Source of the DNA: Streptomyces seoulensis
GTDB taxonomy: Bacteria; Actinomycetota; Actinomycetes; Streptomycetales; Streptomycetaceae
Length of the DNA stretch: 64,000 nucleotides
Assembly (NCBI GenBank): GCA_013364255.1
Contig: CP054936.1
Span: forward strand, 372,001 to 436,000
Direction of reading: 5' to 3'
Part shown: positions 10,201 through 18,945 of the stretch, piece by piece
Layout: each line of letters opens with the position of its first letter
How positions within the stretch are numbered: the first letter of the stretch is position 1
Position numbers and translations under genes: made by a program
The notes under the pieces: model-generated
Seen by the model: the letters and a program-made list of their open reading frames with translations, nothing else
The model's database searches: none
Told to the model about the DNA's origin: nothing

Positions 10201-13200
10201 GCCAAGCCCTCACCAACGCCGGACTACGCCCCGACGAGGTCGACGCCGTCGAAGCCCACGGCACCGGCACCCGCCTCGGCGACCCCATCGAAGCCCAAGC
10301 CCTCCAAGCCACCTACGGACACAACCGCGAACAACCCCTCTGGCTCGGCTCCGTCAAATCCAACATCGGCCACACCCAAGCCGCCGCCGGCGCCGCTGGC
10401 GTCATCAAAATGGTGATGGCCATGCGCCACGGCATCCTCCCCCGCACTCTCCACGCCGACGAACCCACCCCCCACGTCGACTGGACAGCGGGCGCCGTCT
10501 CCCTCCTCACCGCACCACAACCCTGGCCCGACCACGACCGCCCCCGCCGCGCCGCCGTCTCCTCCTTCGGCATCAGCGGCACCAACGCCCACATCATCCT
10601 CGAACAACCACCCCTGGCCGAAGACCGGCAGGAACGTCAGGAGCGCACACTCCCCTGGGTTCCCGTGCTGGTCACCGGGCACACGCCGGCGGCCCTGCGC
10701 GCCCAGGCGGCACGGCTCGCCGAACTGGACGGAGCTTCGGTGCCGGACGTGGCGTACGCGCTCGCCACCACACGCAGCGCGCTCGAACACCGTGCGGTCG
10801 TCGTGGCCGCCGACCCGGCCGACCACACCCAGGCGCTCCGCGCGCTCGCCCGCGGCGGCACTCACCCGGCACTCGTCACGGGCCGGGCCGGTGAAGGAAC
10901 CCTCACCATGGTCTTCTCCGGCCAGGGCAACCAACGCCCCGGCATGGGACGCGAACTCTACGACACCTACCCCGCCTACGCCGACGCCTTCGACACCGCC
11001 TGCACCGCACTCGACCCCCACCTCGACCACCCCCTCCACGACATCATCCACGGCACCCACACCCACCTCCTCAACCAAACCCAATACACCCAACCCGCCA
11101 TCTTCGCCCTCCAAACCGCCCTCTACCGCCTCTACGAACACTGGGGCATCACCCCCCACACCGTCACCGGCCACTCCATCGGCGAAATCACCGCCGCCCA
11201 CATCACCGGCATCCTCACCCTCCAAGAAGCCGCCACCCTCATCACCCACCGCGCCCACCTCATGCAACAACTCCCCCCAGGCGGCGCCATGGTCGCCATC
11301 AACATCACCGAACAAGAAATACAACCCCACCTCACCGGCCACGAACACACCACCGCCATCGCCGCCATCAACAGCCCCACCTCCCTCGTCCTCTCCGGAC
11401 CCCACACCACCCTCACCACCATCACCAACAACCTCCCCCACCACCGCACCACCTGGCTCAACGTCTCCCACGCCTTCCACTCCCCCCTCATGCAACCCAC
11501 CCTCCACCAACTCCACCACACCACCCAACAACTCAACCCCCAACCCCCCACCATCCCCCTCATCTCCACCCTCACCGGCCAACCCATCAACCACACCGAC
11601 CCCCACCACTGGACCCACCACGCACTCCACACCGTCCGCCTCACCGACGCCCTCCACCACATCAACACCCACAACCCCACCACCACCTACCTCGAAATAG
11701 GACCCGACGCCACCCTCACCCCCCACCCCCCCCCCAACGCCATCCCCACCCTCCGCAAAAACCAACCCGAAACCCACACCCTCACCACCGCCATCGCCCA
11801 CCTCACCACCCACGGCACCACCCCCAACTGGCACACCTACTACCACCACCCCCACCACACACCCCACCACACCCCCCTCCCCACCTACCCCTTCCAACAC
11901 CAACGCTACTGGCTCGACAACACCCCACCCCGAACCCCCGACCTCGACGCAGCGGGACTGGACAGCAGTGGCCACGCCCTGGTGACGTCGGTGATCGCCG
12001 ATCCGGAGACGGGCGCGATGATGTTCTGCGGCCGCGTCGGCGCCGACGCGCATCCGTGGCTGGCCGATCACGTCGTCGCGGATGAGATGGTGTTGCCGGG
12101 GACCGCCTTCGTCGATCTCCTGCTGCACGCGGGCGCGGCGTGCGAGCTGCCCGAAGTGGAGGATCTGACACTGGAAGCGCCTCTGGTGATTCCGCGGGAC
12201 GCGGTGGTCGACCTCCGGATGACCGTCGAGCCGCCCGACACGGCAGGACGTCGGACGGTCCGGGTGCACAGCCGCGGTTCGGACTCCGGCGGTGAGTGGA
12301 ACCGGAACGCCCGGGCGGTCCTCACCGAGGCCCGCGCGCTCTCCGCACCCGGTGGCCCGGGGGCATGGCCGCCGCCGGACGCCCGGCCGATCGATCTCGC
12401 GGCGTTGCATCCCACGCTCGCGGCCCACGGGTTGCGCTACGGTCCCGTCTTCCAGGGAGTCCACCGCGCCTGGTCACGAACGGGAGAGCTGTTCGCCGAA
12501 GTCGTCCTTCCCGAGGGCGTCGACGTGACCGGACACGTGCTGCACCCGGCGCTGCTGGACGCCGCCCTGCACACCATAGGTTTCGGCGGCCTCGTGGACG
12601 CGGCCGAGACCGGTCCGAGGCTGCCGTTCGCCTGGCGCGGCGTACGGGTCGACCGTCCCGGAGCGACGGCCCTGCGGGTACGTATCGCGGCCGGCGGCCC
12701 GGACACCGTCACCCTGCAACTGTTCGACGGCGGCGGACACGGCGTCGGCAGTGTGGACGCCCTCACCCTCCGTGGCGTGCCCGCGGGCGGCGCGTCGACG
12801 GCCGTTCCCCGGTCGCTGCTCGGCGTGCGGTGGCAGGACCTTCCCACGCCGTCCGACGCCCGGCCGAACTGGTGGGTCATGCTCGGCGACGACGAGCTCG
12901 GGCTGACGTCGCTGCTGCGGGGCGCGAACAGCCGGATCGAGACGTACGCCGGCCTCGACGACCTCGCAGCGGCCGCGGCCGCCTCCGGCGCGCAGCCCGA
13001 CGCGGTGTTCTGCGCACCGGCCGCGACGACCGGCGCCGACGTGCCGGCGGCCACGGCCCAGCTGGCTTCCCGGGCCCTGGCGTTGCTGCGGACGTGGCTC
13101 GCCGATCAGCGCTTCGCCACCACGCGTCTCGTGCTGCTCACCCGGAACGCCGCGACGGATCCCGCCGCGGCCGCGCTGGCCGGCCTCGTCCGGGCCGCCC

Positions 13201-15260
13201 AGGCGGAACACCCGGGCCGGCTCGCCGTGCTCGATGTCGACGCCGGCACGACTCGCCTCGATCACCGGGTGCTGGCTGGGGCGCTGGCCTCCGGGGAGCC
13301 GCATGTGAGGGTCGGCGACGACGTCGCGCGGGTGCCCCGGTTCGCTCCGCTTCCGGCGGCCGACCCGGCCGCGGTGGACCTGTCGACCGGCACCGTCCTG
13401 GTCACCGGGGCCTCCGGGGCGCTCGGCCGCCTGGTCGCCCGTCACCTCGTCGATCAGCGCGGGGTCCGCGACCTGCTGATCGTCAACCGCGACGGCGAGA
13501 TGCCGGAGCTCCGCGCCGAGCTGGAGACCTCGGGAGCCACCGTCGAGGTGGCCGCCTGCGACATCGCGGAGCGGGACCAGGTCGCCGCGCTGTTGTCGTC
13601 GCGGTCCTTGTGTGCCGTCGTGCACGCTGCCGGAGTGCTCGACGACGGTGTCGTGGAGTCGTTGACCGACGAGCAACTCTCCCGGGTGCTGCGCCCGAAA
13701 CTCGCCGGGGCCTGCCACTTGGACGAGTTCGCCGGGGACACGACCCTCCTCGTACTGTTCTCTTCGGTCGCGGGGATCCTCGGCTCGGCGGGACAGGCGG
13801 CCTACGCCGCGGCGAACAGCGCTCTGGACGCCCTTGCCGCGCACCGGAGCGCCCGCGGGCTGCCCGCGCGGTCCCTGGCGTGGGGACCCTGGAGCACCGA
13901 GAGCGGTATGTCCGCGGGCCGCCGACGGCTGGAACGGGCCGGGTTGGCGCCGTTGAGCCCCGAGGAGGCGCTGACGCTGTTCGACGTGGCCCTGACCCGG
14001 CCCGAACCGCTGCTGGCTCCGGTGCACGCGGACCTCGCCGCGCTGAGCGCCGCGGCACGGGATCACCAGGTGCCGTCGATCTGGCACGGACTGGTCGGGG
14101 TTCCGGCGCGGGACGCGCGCCGCGTGGAGCGGGACACGCCGGCCCGGTTCGGGCAGCTGCCCGAGGACGAGCGCGACAGCGAGCTCCTGGACCTGGTCCG
14201 CCGGGAGGTGGCCGCCGTGCTCGGCTACCCCACGCCGGACGGGCTCGACGGCGAACTCGCCTTCTCCGAGCTCGGATTCGACTCACTGACCGCCGTCGAT
14301 CTGCGCAACCGGCTGGAGGGGGCGACGGGGCTGCGCCTGCCGGCCGGCCTGGTCTTCGACCATCCGACCGCGCCCCGTCTCGTACGGTTCCTGTCCGCGG
14401 AGATCGGCACGGCGGCACCGCACGCCACGGAACCGGAGGACACGCTCGGCGCCCTGTTCGCCCAGGCATGTGAGCAGGGAAGGATCGAGGAGGGCATCGA
14501 GCTGGCCGGCCTGGCGGCGCGATTCCGGCCCGTCTTCCGGACGGCGGACGAGTTCGGCCGACGACCGCACGCGGTGCCGCTGTCCCGTGGCGCGGCGAAG
14601 CCGATGCTGCTGTGCTTTCCCGCGGTCGTGGCGATGTCGGGGGCACACCAGTACGCCCGGTTCGCCGCCGCGCTCCGCGACAGCCGACGTACCGTGGTGC
14701 TGCCCGAGCCCGGATTCGCGGCCGGTGAGCGTCTTCCGGCGGATGTGGCCGCCCTCGTCGAGGTGCAGGCGCGGGCGGTCCTGGAACAGGCCGACGGGGC
14801 GCCGTACGCCTTGCTGGGTTACTCGTCGGGCGGCTGGATCGCCCACGAGGTGGCCCTCGCCCTGGCCGGCACGGACACACCCCCGAGCGGGGTGGTGCTG
14901 CTGGACACCTACCTGGCCAGGGAGATGAATCCGCGGCTCAACCAGGCCTTCACCCACGGACTCTTCGCCCGGCGCAGCGAACTGGTGGCGACCGACCACG
15001 TGTCGCTCACCGCCATGGGCGGATACTTCTCGGTCTTCGGCGACTGGGAACCGCGACGTTCCCCGGTGCCGACCCTGTTCCTGCGGGCCGCCGACGCGCT
15101 GCCCGACCCGGACGGGAAGCCGCTGCCGGACTGCGACTGGGGTCCTGGGTGGGACCGGTGCGACGAGGACAGGGAGATCCCCGGCGACCACTTCACCATC
15201 GTCTCGGAGTACGCCGAAAGCACCGCGCGGACCGTGGACGCGTGGCTGGGGACCCTGTGA
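4263..15260 (+). CDS. Type I modular polyketide synthase: docking-[KS-AT-DH-KR-ACP]-[KS-AT-DH-KR-ACP]-TE, chain-releasing
   Basis: This 3665-residue protein carries the last two extension modules and the thioesterase. The GTG start is followed by a coiled-coil docking peptide (residues 1-30). Module A: KS Cys205, AT Ser649 (GHSIG, HAFH, malonyl type), DH His938 in [11 protein letters not shown] plus [12 protein letters not shown] with VDD and the S-Y-N set, ACP Ser1635. Module B: KS Cys1864, AT Ser2305 (HAFH, malonyl type), DH His2603, KR with LDD, ACP Ser3341. In the second DH the conserved Gly of HxxxGxxxxP is Asp2607 ([10 protein letters not shown]), which may weaken it. The C-terminus is a type I thioesterase with GYSSG (Ser3521) and a late His3643 in GDHF, so this enzyme releases or cyclises the chain. 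Neither module has an ER. Both KRs have the B-type DD signature, predicting trans double bonds where DH acts. A strong hairpin follows at 15308. Confidence 0.96.
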   Translation: MDEGKTLQYLKRLTTELRDTRQRLRDVEESSREPLAVVGMACRYPGGVRTPEQLWQLVVSERDAIGGFPTDRAWDIEAMRSARPGDAGSSSTLQGGFLYDAAEFDAEFFGISPREAVSMDPQQRLLLETAWEAVEGAQIDPGSLRGSPTGVFAGIMYHDYASRLARIPDVAEGYLGTGNSGSILSGRIAYTLGLEGPAVTIDTACSSSLVALHLAAQALRRGECSLALVGGVTVMASPAPFIDFSKQQGLSSDGRCKAFADSADGTGWAEGAGLLLVERLSDARRNGHPVLAVVRGSAVNQDGRSNGLTAPHGPSQQRVVRDALIDAGLRPDQIDAVEAHGTGTRLGDPIEAQALLAAYGQDREQPLWLGSVKSNIGHTQAAAGVAGVIKTVMAMRHGVLPRTLHVDVPTTEVDWSSGAVSLLTESVAWPRRDGTRRAGVSSFGFSGTNAHVILEQPATADEPAENAGSALPVIPWVLSARDEHALRDLATGLGKTVADGASALDIGYTLATARTPFEHRAVVLARDSEEGGQALAALARGEAHPAVVTGRASGEGTLTMVFSGQGNQRPGMGRELYDTYPAYADAFDTACTALDPHLDHPLHDIIHGTHTHLLNQTQYTQPAIFALQTALYRLYEHWGITPHTVTGHSIGEITAAHITGILTLQEAATLITHRAHLMQQLPPGGAMVAINITEQEIQPHLTGHEHTTAIAAINSPTSLVLSGPHTTLTTIIDNLPHHRTTWLNVSHAFHSPLMQPTLHQLHHTPQQLNPQPPTIPLISTLTGQPINHTDPHHWTHHALHTVRLTDALHHINTHNPTTTYLEIGPDATLTPHLPPNAIPTLRKNQPETHTLTTAIAHLTTHGTTPNWHTYYHHPHHTPHHTPLPTYPFQHQRYWMESAVPAGPLKHPFLDTAVGLADGDRFLLAGTLRLTEQRWLADHVVHGEVLLPGTAFVELAMQAAHHVGQDLLAELTLHAPLVLTEDSGVRLQVLVDEEDGAGRAVSVFSRAADGARDEPWTKHAEGRLVAGRPVSPDGDLLVWPPGKATELDAGAVYAETPEQRYGPAFQGLHRVWLQDDTLFAEVVLGEEQAADADGFALHPALLDAALHPLGLAPFGHSQDAPLVPFSWHDVSVPTASARRLRVRITPVAADAVSLLIADASGTALLEVGRLALRPLRRGAGKASRSLFRTSWVRSAPPTPATEPEIVCLPASVGDDPVDSAAQTLAALQRWVGAEQAPDARMVVLTTGSLLLDTDAPAETSTSLANAALCGLTRSAQSEHPDRFVLVDVDDPESDWRSAVAAAVAAGETQIAVRRGEAYVPRLVRAVPGDVTGPDWSSATVLITGATGALAGLVARHLVAEHGALDLLLAARRPLPAGLRDELTAAGARVKSVVCDLTDRAALAALVDEAPADRPLAVVHCAGAVDDAVLVNQTRAHLESVFGPKATAAWHLHELTRDRDVSAFLLFSSAAATLGSPGQANYAAANAYLDALAHHRTSAGLPATSLAWGPWAAGMAADVSSRTGVRPLREADGLELFDAALTTAGPVIVPILLDARAVAGDHAPVPPLLRALVPTAPHRATDQAAGGFAERLRGKAPADRDAALLAFVRTQVAAVLGHPDPQVIDSGRAFSELGFDSLTSVELRNRLNSLTGLHLSTSLVFDHPNTSSVVDHLRDTLFGSTPVDEAPVVTSTSPDDPVVVVGIGCRYPGGVGSAEDLWRLVESGADAVSGFPTDRGWDLPGLADPTLPGGSITREGGFLHDAAEFDAALFGISPREALAMDPQQRLLLETAWETLENAGIDPTSLHGTPTGVFTGVMYNDYAARFTTAPQEVAGHLGNGSAPSIASGRISYTFGLEGPAVTIDTACSSSLVALHLAANALRNNECTLALAGGVTIMSTPGTFTEFTHQGGLSPDGRCKAFSADADGTGWGEGVGLLLLERLSDAQRHHHPVLAVLRGSAVNQDGASNGLTAPNGPSQQRVIRQALTNAGLRPDEVDAVEAHGTGTRLGDPIEAQALQATYGHNREQPLWLGSVKSNIGHTQAAAGAAGVIKMVMAMRHGILPRTLHADEPTPHVDWTAGAVSLLTAPQPWPDHDRPRRAAVSSFGISGTNAHIILEQPPLAEDRQERQERTLPWVPVLVTGHTPAALRAQAARLAELDGASVPDVAYALATTRSALEHRAVVVAADPADHTQALRALARGGTHPALVTGRAGEGTLTMVFSGQGNQRPGMGRELYDTYPAYADAFDTACTALDPHLDHPLHDIIHGTHTHLLNQTQYTQPAIFALQTALYRLYEHWGITPHTVTGHSIGEITAAHITGILTLQEAATLITHRAHLMQQLPPGGAMVAINITEQEIQPHLTGHEHTTAIAAINSPTSLVLSGPHTTLTTITNNLPHHRTTWLNVSHAFHSPLMQPTLHQLHHTTQQLNPQPPTIPLISTLTGQPINHTDPHHWTHHALHTVRLTDALHHINTHNPTTTYLEIGPDATLTPHPPPNAIPTLRKNQPETHTLTTAIAHLTTHGTTPNWHTYYHHPHHTPHHTPLPTYPFQHQRYWLDNTPPRTPDLDAAGLDSSGHALVTSVIADPETGAMMFCGRVGADAHPWLADHVVADEMVLPGTAFVDLLLHAGAACELPEVEDLTLEAPLVIPRDAVVDLRMTVEPPDTAGRRTVRVHSRGSDSGGEWNRNARAVLTEARALSAPGGPGAWPPPDARPIDLAALHPTLAAHGLRYGPVFQGVHRAWSRTGELFAEVVLPEGVDVTGHVLHPALLDAALHTIGFGGLVDAAETGPRLPFAWRGVRVDRPGATALRVRIAAGGPDTVTLQLFDGGGHGVGSVDALTLRGVPAGGASTAVPRSLLGVRWQDLPTPSDARPNWWVMLGDDELGLTSLLRGANSRIETYAGLDDLAAAAAASGAQPDAVFCAPAATTGADVPAATAQLASRALALLRTWLADQRFATTRLVLLTRNAATDPAAAALAGLVRAAQAEHPGRLAVLDVDAGTTRLDHRVLAGALASGEPHVRVGDDVARVPRFAPLPAADPAAVDLSTGTVLVTGASGALGRLVARHLVDQRGVRDLLIVNRDGEMPELRAELETSGATVEVAACDIAERDQVAALLSSRSLCAVVHAAGVLDDGVVESLTDEQLSRVLRPKLAGACHLDEFAGDTTLLVLFSSVAGILGSAGQAAYAAANSALDALAAHRSARGLPARSLAWGPWSTESGMSAGRRRLERAGLAPLSPEEALTLFDVALTRPEPLLAPVHADLAALSAAARDHQVPSIWHGLVGVPARDARRVERDTPARFGQLPEDERDSELLDLVRREVAAVLGYPTPDGLDGELAFSELGFDSLTAVDLRNRLEGATGLRLPAGLVFDHPTAPRLVRFLSAEIGTAAPHATEPEDTLGALFAQACEQGRIEEGIELAGLAARFRPVFRTADEFGRRPHAVPLSRGAAKPMLLCFPAVVAMSGAHQYARFAAALRDSRRTVVLPEPGFAAGERLPADVAALVEVQARAVLEQADGAPYALLGYSSGGWIAHEVALALAGTDTPPSGVVLLDTYLAREMNPRLNQAFTHGLFARRSELVATDHVSLTAMGGYFSVFGDWEPRRSPVPTLFLRAADALPDPDGKPLPDCDWGPGWDRCDEDREIPGDHFTIVSEYAESTARTVDAWLGTL
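5888..6944 (+). repeat. AT-domain long repeat, copy 2 (1057 bp)
   Basis: This is colinear with copy 1 at 575-1631, including about 50 bp upstream of the AT core that copy 3 lacks. It differs at only scattered bases, for example around 6552-6585. Confidence 0.92.
8586..8808 (+). repeat. KR-domain repeat, copy 2 (223 bp)
   Basis: This is nearly identical to 3279-3501. The KR of the terminal module (about 13390-13920) does not share it and has diverged sequence. Confidence 0.9.
10902..11912 (+). repeat. AT-domain long repeat, copy 3 (1011 bp)
   Basis: This matches 621-1631 and 5934-6944. The KS segment before it (about 10430-10615) also closely matches bases 144-328 of the first PKS, so module B resembles the truncated upstream module over KS 3' end plus AT. 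One change to Pro-Pro-Pro lies in a run of 10 C at 11726-11735. Confidence 0.92.
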
Positions 15261-15307
15261 CCGGCCGGTCTCCGGCGCGGCACGCCCGTTGACCGACGGC
15301 TTGCCGA

Positions 15308-15350
15308 AGACCGTGCCGCCCGGCTCTGCGATACCCGGGCGGCACGGTCT
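15308..15350 (+). terminator. Hairpin terminator after the PKS operon
   Basis: A perfect 16-bp stem (15308-15323 with 15335-15350) closes an 11-base loop, 47 bp after the thioesterase stop. It has no T run, as is usual in Streptomyces. Confidence 0.75.
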
Positions 15351-15449
15351 CCGGTTCCTTCCCCGGGGCGCGGTACGGCCTCTCAGGCGCGCGGCGCGGG
15401 CGTGCGGCGCGCGCCGGACCGAGCGAGGGGGCGGCGCCGGCAGACCGCA

Positions 15450-15492
15450 GGGCCGAGCGGCGGGCGGGATGATCCCGTCCGCCGCTCGGCCC
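15450..15492 (-). terminator. Long hairpin between convergent operons
   Basis: The arms 15450-15470 and 15472-15492 pair over 21 positions with a single G-T mismatch. It lies 100 bp beyond the stop of the leftward RibD-like gene and probably terminates that transcript. Together with the hairpin at 15308 it insulates the two convergent units. Confidence 0.7.
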
Positions 15493-15559
15493 GATGTGAC
15501 GGTCCGGCCGGAGCCGGTACCGGTGTCGCGGTCGTCGTCGGCTTCTCCTGAGGCACGTC

Positions 15560-15615
15560 CGTCAGCGGACGGCCCGACAGGTGATCGCCCGTCAGCGGAC
15601 GACCCGATAGGTGAT
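15560..15615 (-). repeat. 26-bp direct repeat spanning the 3' end of the RibD-like gene
   Basis: Units 15560-15585 and 15590-15615 match at 24 of 26 positions and are offset by 30 bp. The second contains the stop codon and last residues (ITYRVVR) of the gene at 15592. The first would read ITCRAVR followed by a stop, so it looks like a duplicated gene tail. Confidence 0.75.
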
Positions 15616-16227
15616 GTGTGTGGCCAGGCCGGTCGAGACGACCTTCCGCGGTTCGAGAACCGGGTTCCCGGCGTTCTCCAGCAGGCGCTCACCCGCGCCC
15701 AGGAGGATCGGCCGGAGGTGCAGGGTCAACTCGTCGAGCAGGCCGGCGGCGAGGTACTGCTGGACGACCTTCGCTCCGCCCGCGAGTGAGACGTCCCGCC
15801 CGTCGGCGGCCGCCCGCGCCTGGTCGAGCGCGGATTCGATGCCGTCGGTGACGAAGGTGAACGTGGTGCCGCCCTTCATCTCCAGCGGCTCCCGCGGGTG
15901 GTGGGTCAGCACGAACACGGGTGCCCGGAAGGCCGGTTCGTCTCCCCACCAGCCCCGCCACGCCGAGTCCCACGGGCCGTCGCCGCCACCGAACATCCCC
16001 CGGCCCATGATGTAGGCGCCGATGCCGTGCATGGCGTCCGCGAGGACGTCGGAGTCGGCGGACTCCTCGCCGCCTTCCAGGCCACGGTGTTCGCACCACG
16101 CCCTGGTGCCGAGCAGCCACTCGTGCAGCCGCATTCCGCCCACCCCGACCGGGTTCCGCGCGCTCTGGTGAGGGCCGGCGGCGAACCCGTCGAGGGACAT
16201 GCCGATGTGCGCGGTCACCGCCGTCAT
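15592..16227 (-). CDS. RibD C-terminal / dihydrofolate-reductase-fold family reductase
   Basis: The product is 211 residues. It opens with VTAHIGMSLDGFAAG, the usual N-terminus of the RibD_C/YyaP-type DHFR-fold family, which use NAD(P)H on small heterocycles or unknown substrates. Further family signs are the Gly-rich AYIMGRGMFGG segment, the FVLTHHPREP strand and SLAGGAKVVQQYLAAGLLDEL, followed by LHLRPILLGAGERL. The start was placed at ATG 16227 because it overlaps the stop of the dioxygenase gene in ATGA, implying translational coupling. A longer in-frame reading upstream is only a shadow of the dioxygenase gene. With the dioxygenase it probably forms a two-step tailoring unit, but the substrate cannot be read from the sequence. 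Confidence 0.85.
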   Translation of the reverse strand: MTAVTAHIGMSLDGFAAGPHQSARNPVGVGGMRLHEWLLGTRAWCEHRGLEGGEESADSDVLADAMHGIGAYIMGRGMFGGGDGPWDSAWRGWWGDEPAFRAPVFVLTHHPREPLEMKGGTTFTFVTDGIESALDQARAAADGRDVSLAGGAKVVQQYLAAGLLDELTLHLRPILLGAGERLLENAGNPVLEPRKVVSTGLATHITYRVVR

Positions 16228-17036
16228 GGCCGGTGCGTCTCCGTCAGGCCGGAGACACGGGGGTAGCGGCCGTCGGGCAGCTGCTCGCCGGGCACCAGCT
16301 CCTCGTCCATCCGCGCATGCCCGGGGCGCGGTCGGTAGATCGCCGACGCGCCGGTGTAGGAGATGATGAAGGCCAGTCGCACCCCGTCGGAGTGGTTGCC
16401 GTTGCTGGCGTGCCCGACGGTGCTCTGGTGGAAGGTGACGTCTCCGGCGCGCACCGGCACCGTGACCCGCGGGTACCACTCCAGATCGGGCCACTCCTCG
16501 AACATGTACGTCGTGGCGTGGCTCTTCACCGCGGACATCTCGGCCCGGTGCGGCTCGGGGCGCTTGTGCGAGTCGGGCAGGAAGATCAGACAGCCTCGCT
16601 CGACGGGCACGTCGACCAGGGCGACCCAGGCGTTCACGTTCATCGGGGAGTCGAGCGGCGTGAGCGTGAGGTCCTCGTGCCAGATGGTGGGCACCTCGTC
16701 GTGCGGATGCTTGGCGTACGCCTGTCCGCTCCACACCCGCATGGGAGTGCCGGCCAGTTGCTCAGCGGCGGCGCCGACGCGGGGGTGACGAACGAGGTCG
16801 CGCAGGCTGTCGTGCTTCCACCACGGGTCCGACGTGGTCCTGAGCGCGGTGCCGCCGCCTCCCATGCCGGCCCGCCGGCCGTCCTCTTCGATCGTGTCCA
16901 GCGCGATCTTGCGCCAGTGCGCCACTTCGTCCGCGGGGATCAGGCCCGGGATGCGGGTGAAGCCGTGCTCCCGGAAGTTCGTGATGTGCTGTTCATCGAT
17001 AGCGAAGGGTGCGGTCGGAGACGTCATGTCGCTCAT
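16224..17036 (-). CDS. Phytanoyl-CoA dioxygenase (PhyH) family Fe(II)/2-oxoglutarate oxygenase
   Basis: The 270-residue protein has the PhyH layout. The HxD iron ligands are His120 and Asp122 (WHED), the distal ligand is His209, and the PhyH signature H-x-S-x4-N/S...R ends in Arg220, which should bind 2-oxoglutarate. Such enzymes hydroxylate or desaturate CoA esters, alkaloids or polyketides. Next to the PKS it is the most likely oxidative tailoring enzyme in view, although the target carbon is unknown. ATG 17036 is preceded by GAGGGG at good spacing. It is the first gene of a leftward pair and diverges from a LysR gene, with inverted repeats in the 325-bp interval that suggest LysR control. 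Confidence 0.9.
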   Translation of the reverse strand: MSDMTSPTAPFAIDEQHITNFREHGFTRIPGLIPADEVAHWRKIALDTIEEDGRRAGMGGGGTALRTTSDPWWKHDSLRDLVRHPRVGAAAEQLAGTPMRVWSGQAYAKHPHDEVPTIWHEDLTLTPLDSPMNVNAWVALVDVPVERGCLIFLPDSHKRPEPHRAEMSAVKSHATTYMFEEWPDLEWYPRVTVPVRAGDVTFHQSTVGHASNGNHSDGVRLAFIISYTGASAIYRPRPGHARMDEELVPGEQLPDGRYPRVSGLTETHRP

Positions 17037-17108
17037 CGTTTCCCCTCAGAGACGGCCGTCTTGCACAGGCAATTTCCATTCTTAACAGCGGCCCATACCG
17101 GACGCATA

Positions 17109-17124
17109 GTGGACTTTCGTCCAC
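17109..17124. promoter_or_regulatory. Inverted repeat, candidate LysR operator
   Basis: GTGGAC-TTTC-GTCCAC is a perfect 6-4-6 inverted repeat about 73 bp upstream of the dioxygenase start and within the shared divergent region. LysR proteins commonly bind such interrupted dyads. Confidence 0.45.
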
Positions 17125-17176
17125 GTCGCAATGGGTTGGGGGAAACATCCACTCCAAGGTGCTGGTTGCTTCCTGA

Positions 17177-17188
17177 ATTTCGCGAAAT
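17177..17188. promoter_or_regulatory. Perfect 12-bp palindrome, candidate operator
   Basis: ATTTCGCGAAAT is a perfect palindrome in an AT-richer patch of the divergent region, about 174 bp before the LysR start. It could be a second regulator site. Confidence 0.35.
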
Positions 17189-17361
17189 GCCACCGCACAT
17201 CGCCTCGTGCTCCTCGTGTCCCCGCCCGTCGGACGAGCCCGCGCGACCAGGGCGGTCGGCATCGACAGTCCGCCGAACTCGCTTCGCTGGACGCGGTGTT
17301 GACTGCGGCAATGCCGGAGCAGCGCCTCACGATCCATCGTCGTGAGGGTATGCTCCGCGTT

Positions 17362-18294
17362 ATGGATGTCGACGCGGTCCGCACCTTCGTCACCGTTGCG
17401 GAAGTCAGCCAGTTCCAAGCCGCTGCCGAGAATCTCGGAATCACCCAGCAGGGTGCGTCGAAGCGGATAGCGAGCCTGGAGCGAGAACTCGGTGTGCAAC
17501 TGTTCGCGCGGATCGCCAGAGGGGTCCGACTGACAGTCGACGGGCAGGCGTTCCTGCCTCATGCCCGGGAACTCCTCCGCGCCGCCGAGCGCGCCAGAGC
17601 CGCCGTGGCCACGGAGCGCAGGACGCTGCGGATCGATGTCGTCGGCCGTCGGATCGCGCCCGCCAACATCCTCTTGGCCTTCTATCAGCAACACCCCGAT
17701 ATCGAGCTCGACGTGGTGACCCTGACCAATCTCGACGCCACGTCGGCGTTAGGCGCCGTCAGCGCGGGCGCGCTGGACGCCACCTTCAGATCCCTGCGGG
17801 ACTCCGCCGGCACGGTTCCGAGCGGACTGCGCTCATCGCGCGTCATCGACGACCGGCACGAGCTCCTGGTCGGCCCGCAGCACCCCCTGGCGAACGCCAA
17901 GACCGTGACCATGGCCGAACTCGCCGATCACCCCATCTGGATGCCGGGCATAGCGGACGCCGAGCCGATGGGCTACTACGGGGACCTGGCCGAGGAATTC
18001 GACCTCACCATCGACACGATCGGACCGAGCTTCGGCGTCGAGGCGCTCCTCACCGAGATCGCCGAATCGACCCGGCTCGCCACCTTCGTCTGCGAGGGCT
18101 CACGGTACCTCTGGCCGGAGAGCTACGACCTCCGCCGTATCCCGGTCGTGGCCCCGACCCCGGTCTACCCGCTGTCGGTGATCTGGCGGGCCGACAATCC
18201 GCACCCCGTCCTCGCGAACTTCCTCGCCTACCTCAGCGCCACCTACCAGACGACGCGACGCGAGGATCTGTGGACCCCCGCGTGGGCCCGCTGA
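17362..18294 (+). CDS. LysR-family transcriptional regulator
   Basis: The 310-residue protein begins MDVDAVRTFVTVAEV and continues with a winged helix-turn-helix (QFQAAAENLGITQQGASKRI then LERELGVQLFAR), the hallmark of LysR regulators. The rest is the two-lobed effector domain. ATG 17362 gives the canonical N-terminus; an ATG at 17350 would add four residues but sits almost on the GAGGG ribosome site. It diverges from the PhyH/RibD pair, which LysR proteins usually regulate from such an arrangement, and lies inside the polyketide cluster. It may also control flavin reductase and ccr, which are convergent with it. The inducer is unknown. Confidence 0.9.
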   Translation: MDVDAVRTFVTVAEVSQFQAAAENLGITQQGASKRIASLERELGVQLFARIARGVRLTVDGQAFLPHARELLRAAERARAAVATERRTLRIDVVGRRIAPANILLAFYQQHPDIELDVVTLTNLDATSALGAVSAGALDATFRSLRDSAGTVPSGLRSSRVIDDRHELLVGPQHPLANAKTVTMAELADHPIWMPGIADAEPMGYYGDLAEEFDLTIDTIGPSFGVEALLTEIAESTRLATFVCEGSRYLWPESYDLRRIPVVAPTPVYPLSVIWRADNPHPVLANFLAYLSATYQTTRREDLWTPAWAR

Positions 18295-18354
18295 GGCGCC
18301 GGCCGGGGGCGTCATCGGGGAGGCGACGCAGCACCCCTGGTGACGCGTGCCCCT

Positions 18355-18867
18355 TCACTCGGAGGACGCGCCGAGGCGGTGGTAGGCGCCGAGGTACCGG
18401 ATCAGCGGTCCCGGCCCGCCGACGATGCCGAGGTGACGGACCCGGGCGACGACGATGTCGTGGTCCCCCGCCCGGTGCTCCGCGTCGACGTCTCCTTCCA
18501 GCCACGCGAGCACGCCGTCGAGCACGGGGAGTCCTCCCGGCGACGGGGACCAGCCCAGTTCGCCGAACTTGCTTCCGCCGCTGCGGGCGAGCGAGTCCGA
18601 GACGTCCCGCTGCCGCTCACTCAGTATGTTGACGCAGACACCCGATGAGGCGCGCAGCAGCGGCCAGGTGCGGCTGGTCCGCCCTACGCAGAACGACACC
18701 ATGCGCGGGTTCAGCGACACCGAGGTGAATGAGCTCACGGTCAGTCCGGCCGGGTCTCCGTCGGGTGACAGACCCGTGACGGCGACCACGCCGCCGGCGA
18801 AGTGGCTCAGCACCCTGCGGAACATCTCCTCGTTCGGCGCCAGCCCCGCTTCGGCGTGTGTCCTCAC
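18355..18867 (-). CDS. Flavin reductase-like FMN-binding protein
   Basis: The 170-residue protein shows the flavin-reductase-like split barrel: FRRVLSHFAGGVVAVTG, the AGLTVSSFTSVSLNPRMVSFCV segment that cradles FMN, then FGELGWSP and a late RYLGAYHRL. HpaC-type members pass reduced flavin to a two-component monooxygenase. GTG 18867 was chosen because an AAGGG site lies upstream and no better in-frame start exists. It lies 78 bp downstream of ccr in the same direction, so the two may be cotranscribed. No flavin-dependent oxygenase is visible in the window; a partner may lie to the left, or the protein may serve another role. Confidence 0.88.
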   Translation of the reverse strand: MRTHAEAGLAPNEEMFRRVLSHFAGGVVAVTGLSPDGDPAGLTVSSFTSVSLNPRMVSFCVGRTSRTWPLLRASSGVCVNILSERQRDVSDSLARSGGSKFGELGWSPSPGGLPVLDGVLAWLEGDVDAEHRAGDHDIVVARVRHLGIVGGPGPLIRYLGAYHRLGASSE

Positions 18868-18945
18868 TGCGTCATCCCTTCGCCGTGTCTGCTTGCTGAC
18901 TCAACATCCCGTCGAACGTGCGGACATCGACCGAGCGGCAGACCG

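Larger units (their letters stand above)
17037..17361. other. Divergent intergenic region between dioxygenase and LysR genes
   Basis: This 325-bp non-coding interval holds the promoters of both genes. Two perfect inverted repeats stand out and are listed separately. I see no further gene; open frames crossing it lack plausible starts. Confidence 0.7.

Noticed and set aside
16224..16734. N-terminal extension of the RibD-like protein up to 16734.
   Set aside because: The extra residues are an Arg/Ala-rich shadow of the dioxygenase gene; the ATGA overlap gives a better start.
18295..18354. Terminator between the convergent LysR and flavin reductase genes.
   Set aside because: I could not find a stem long enough to support it in the 60-bp gap.
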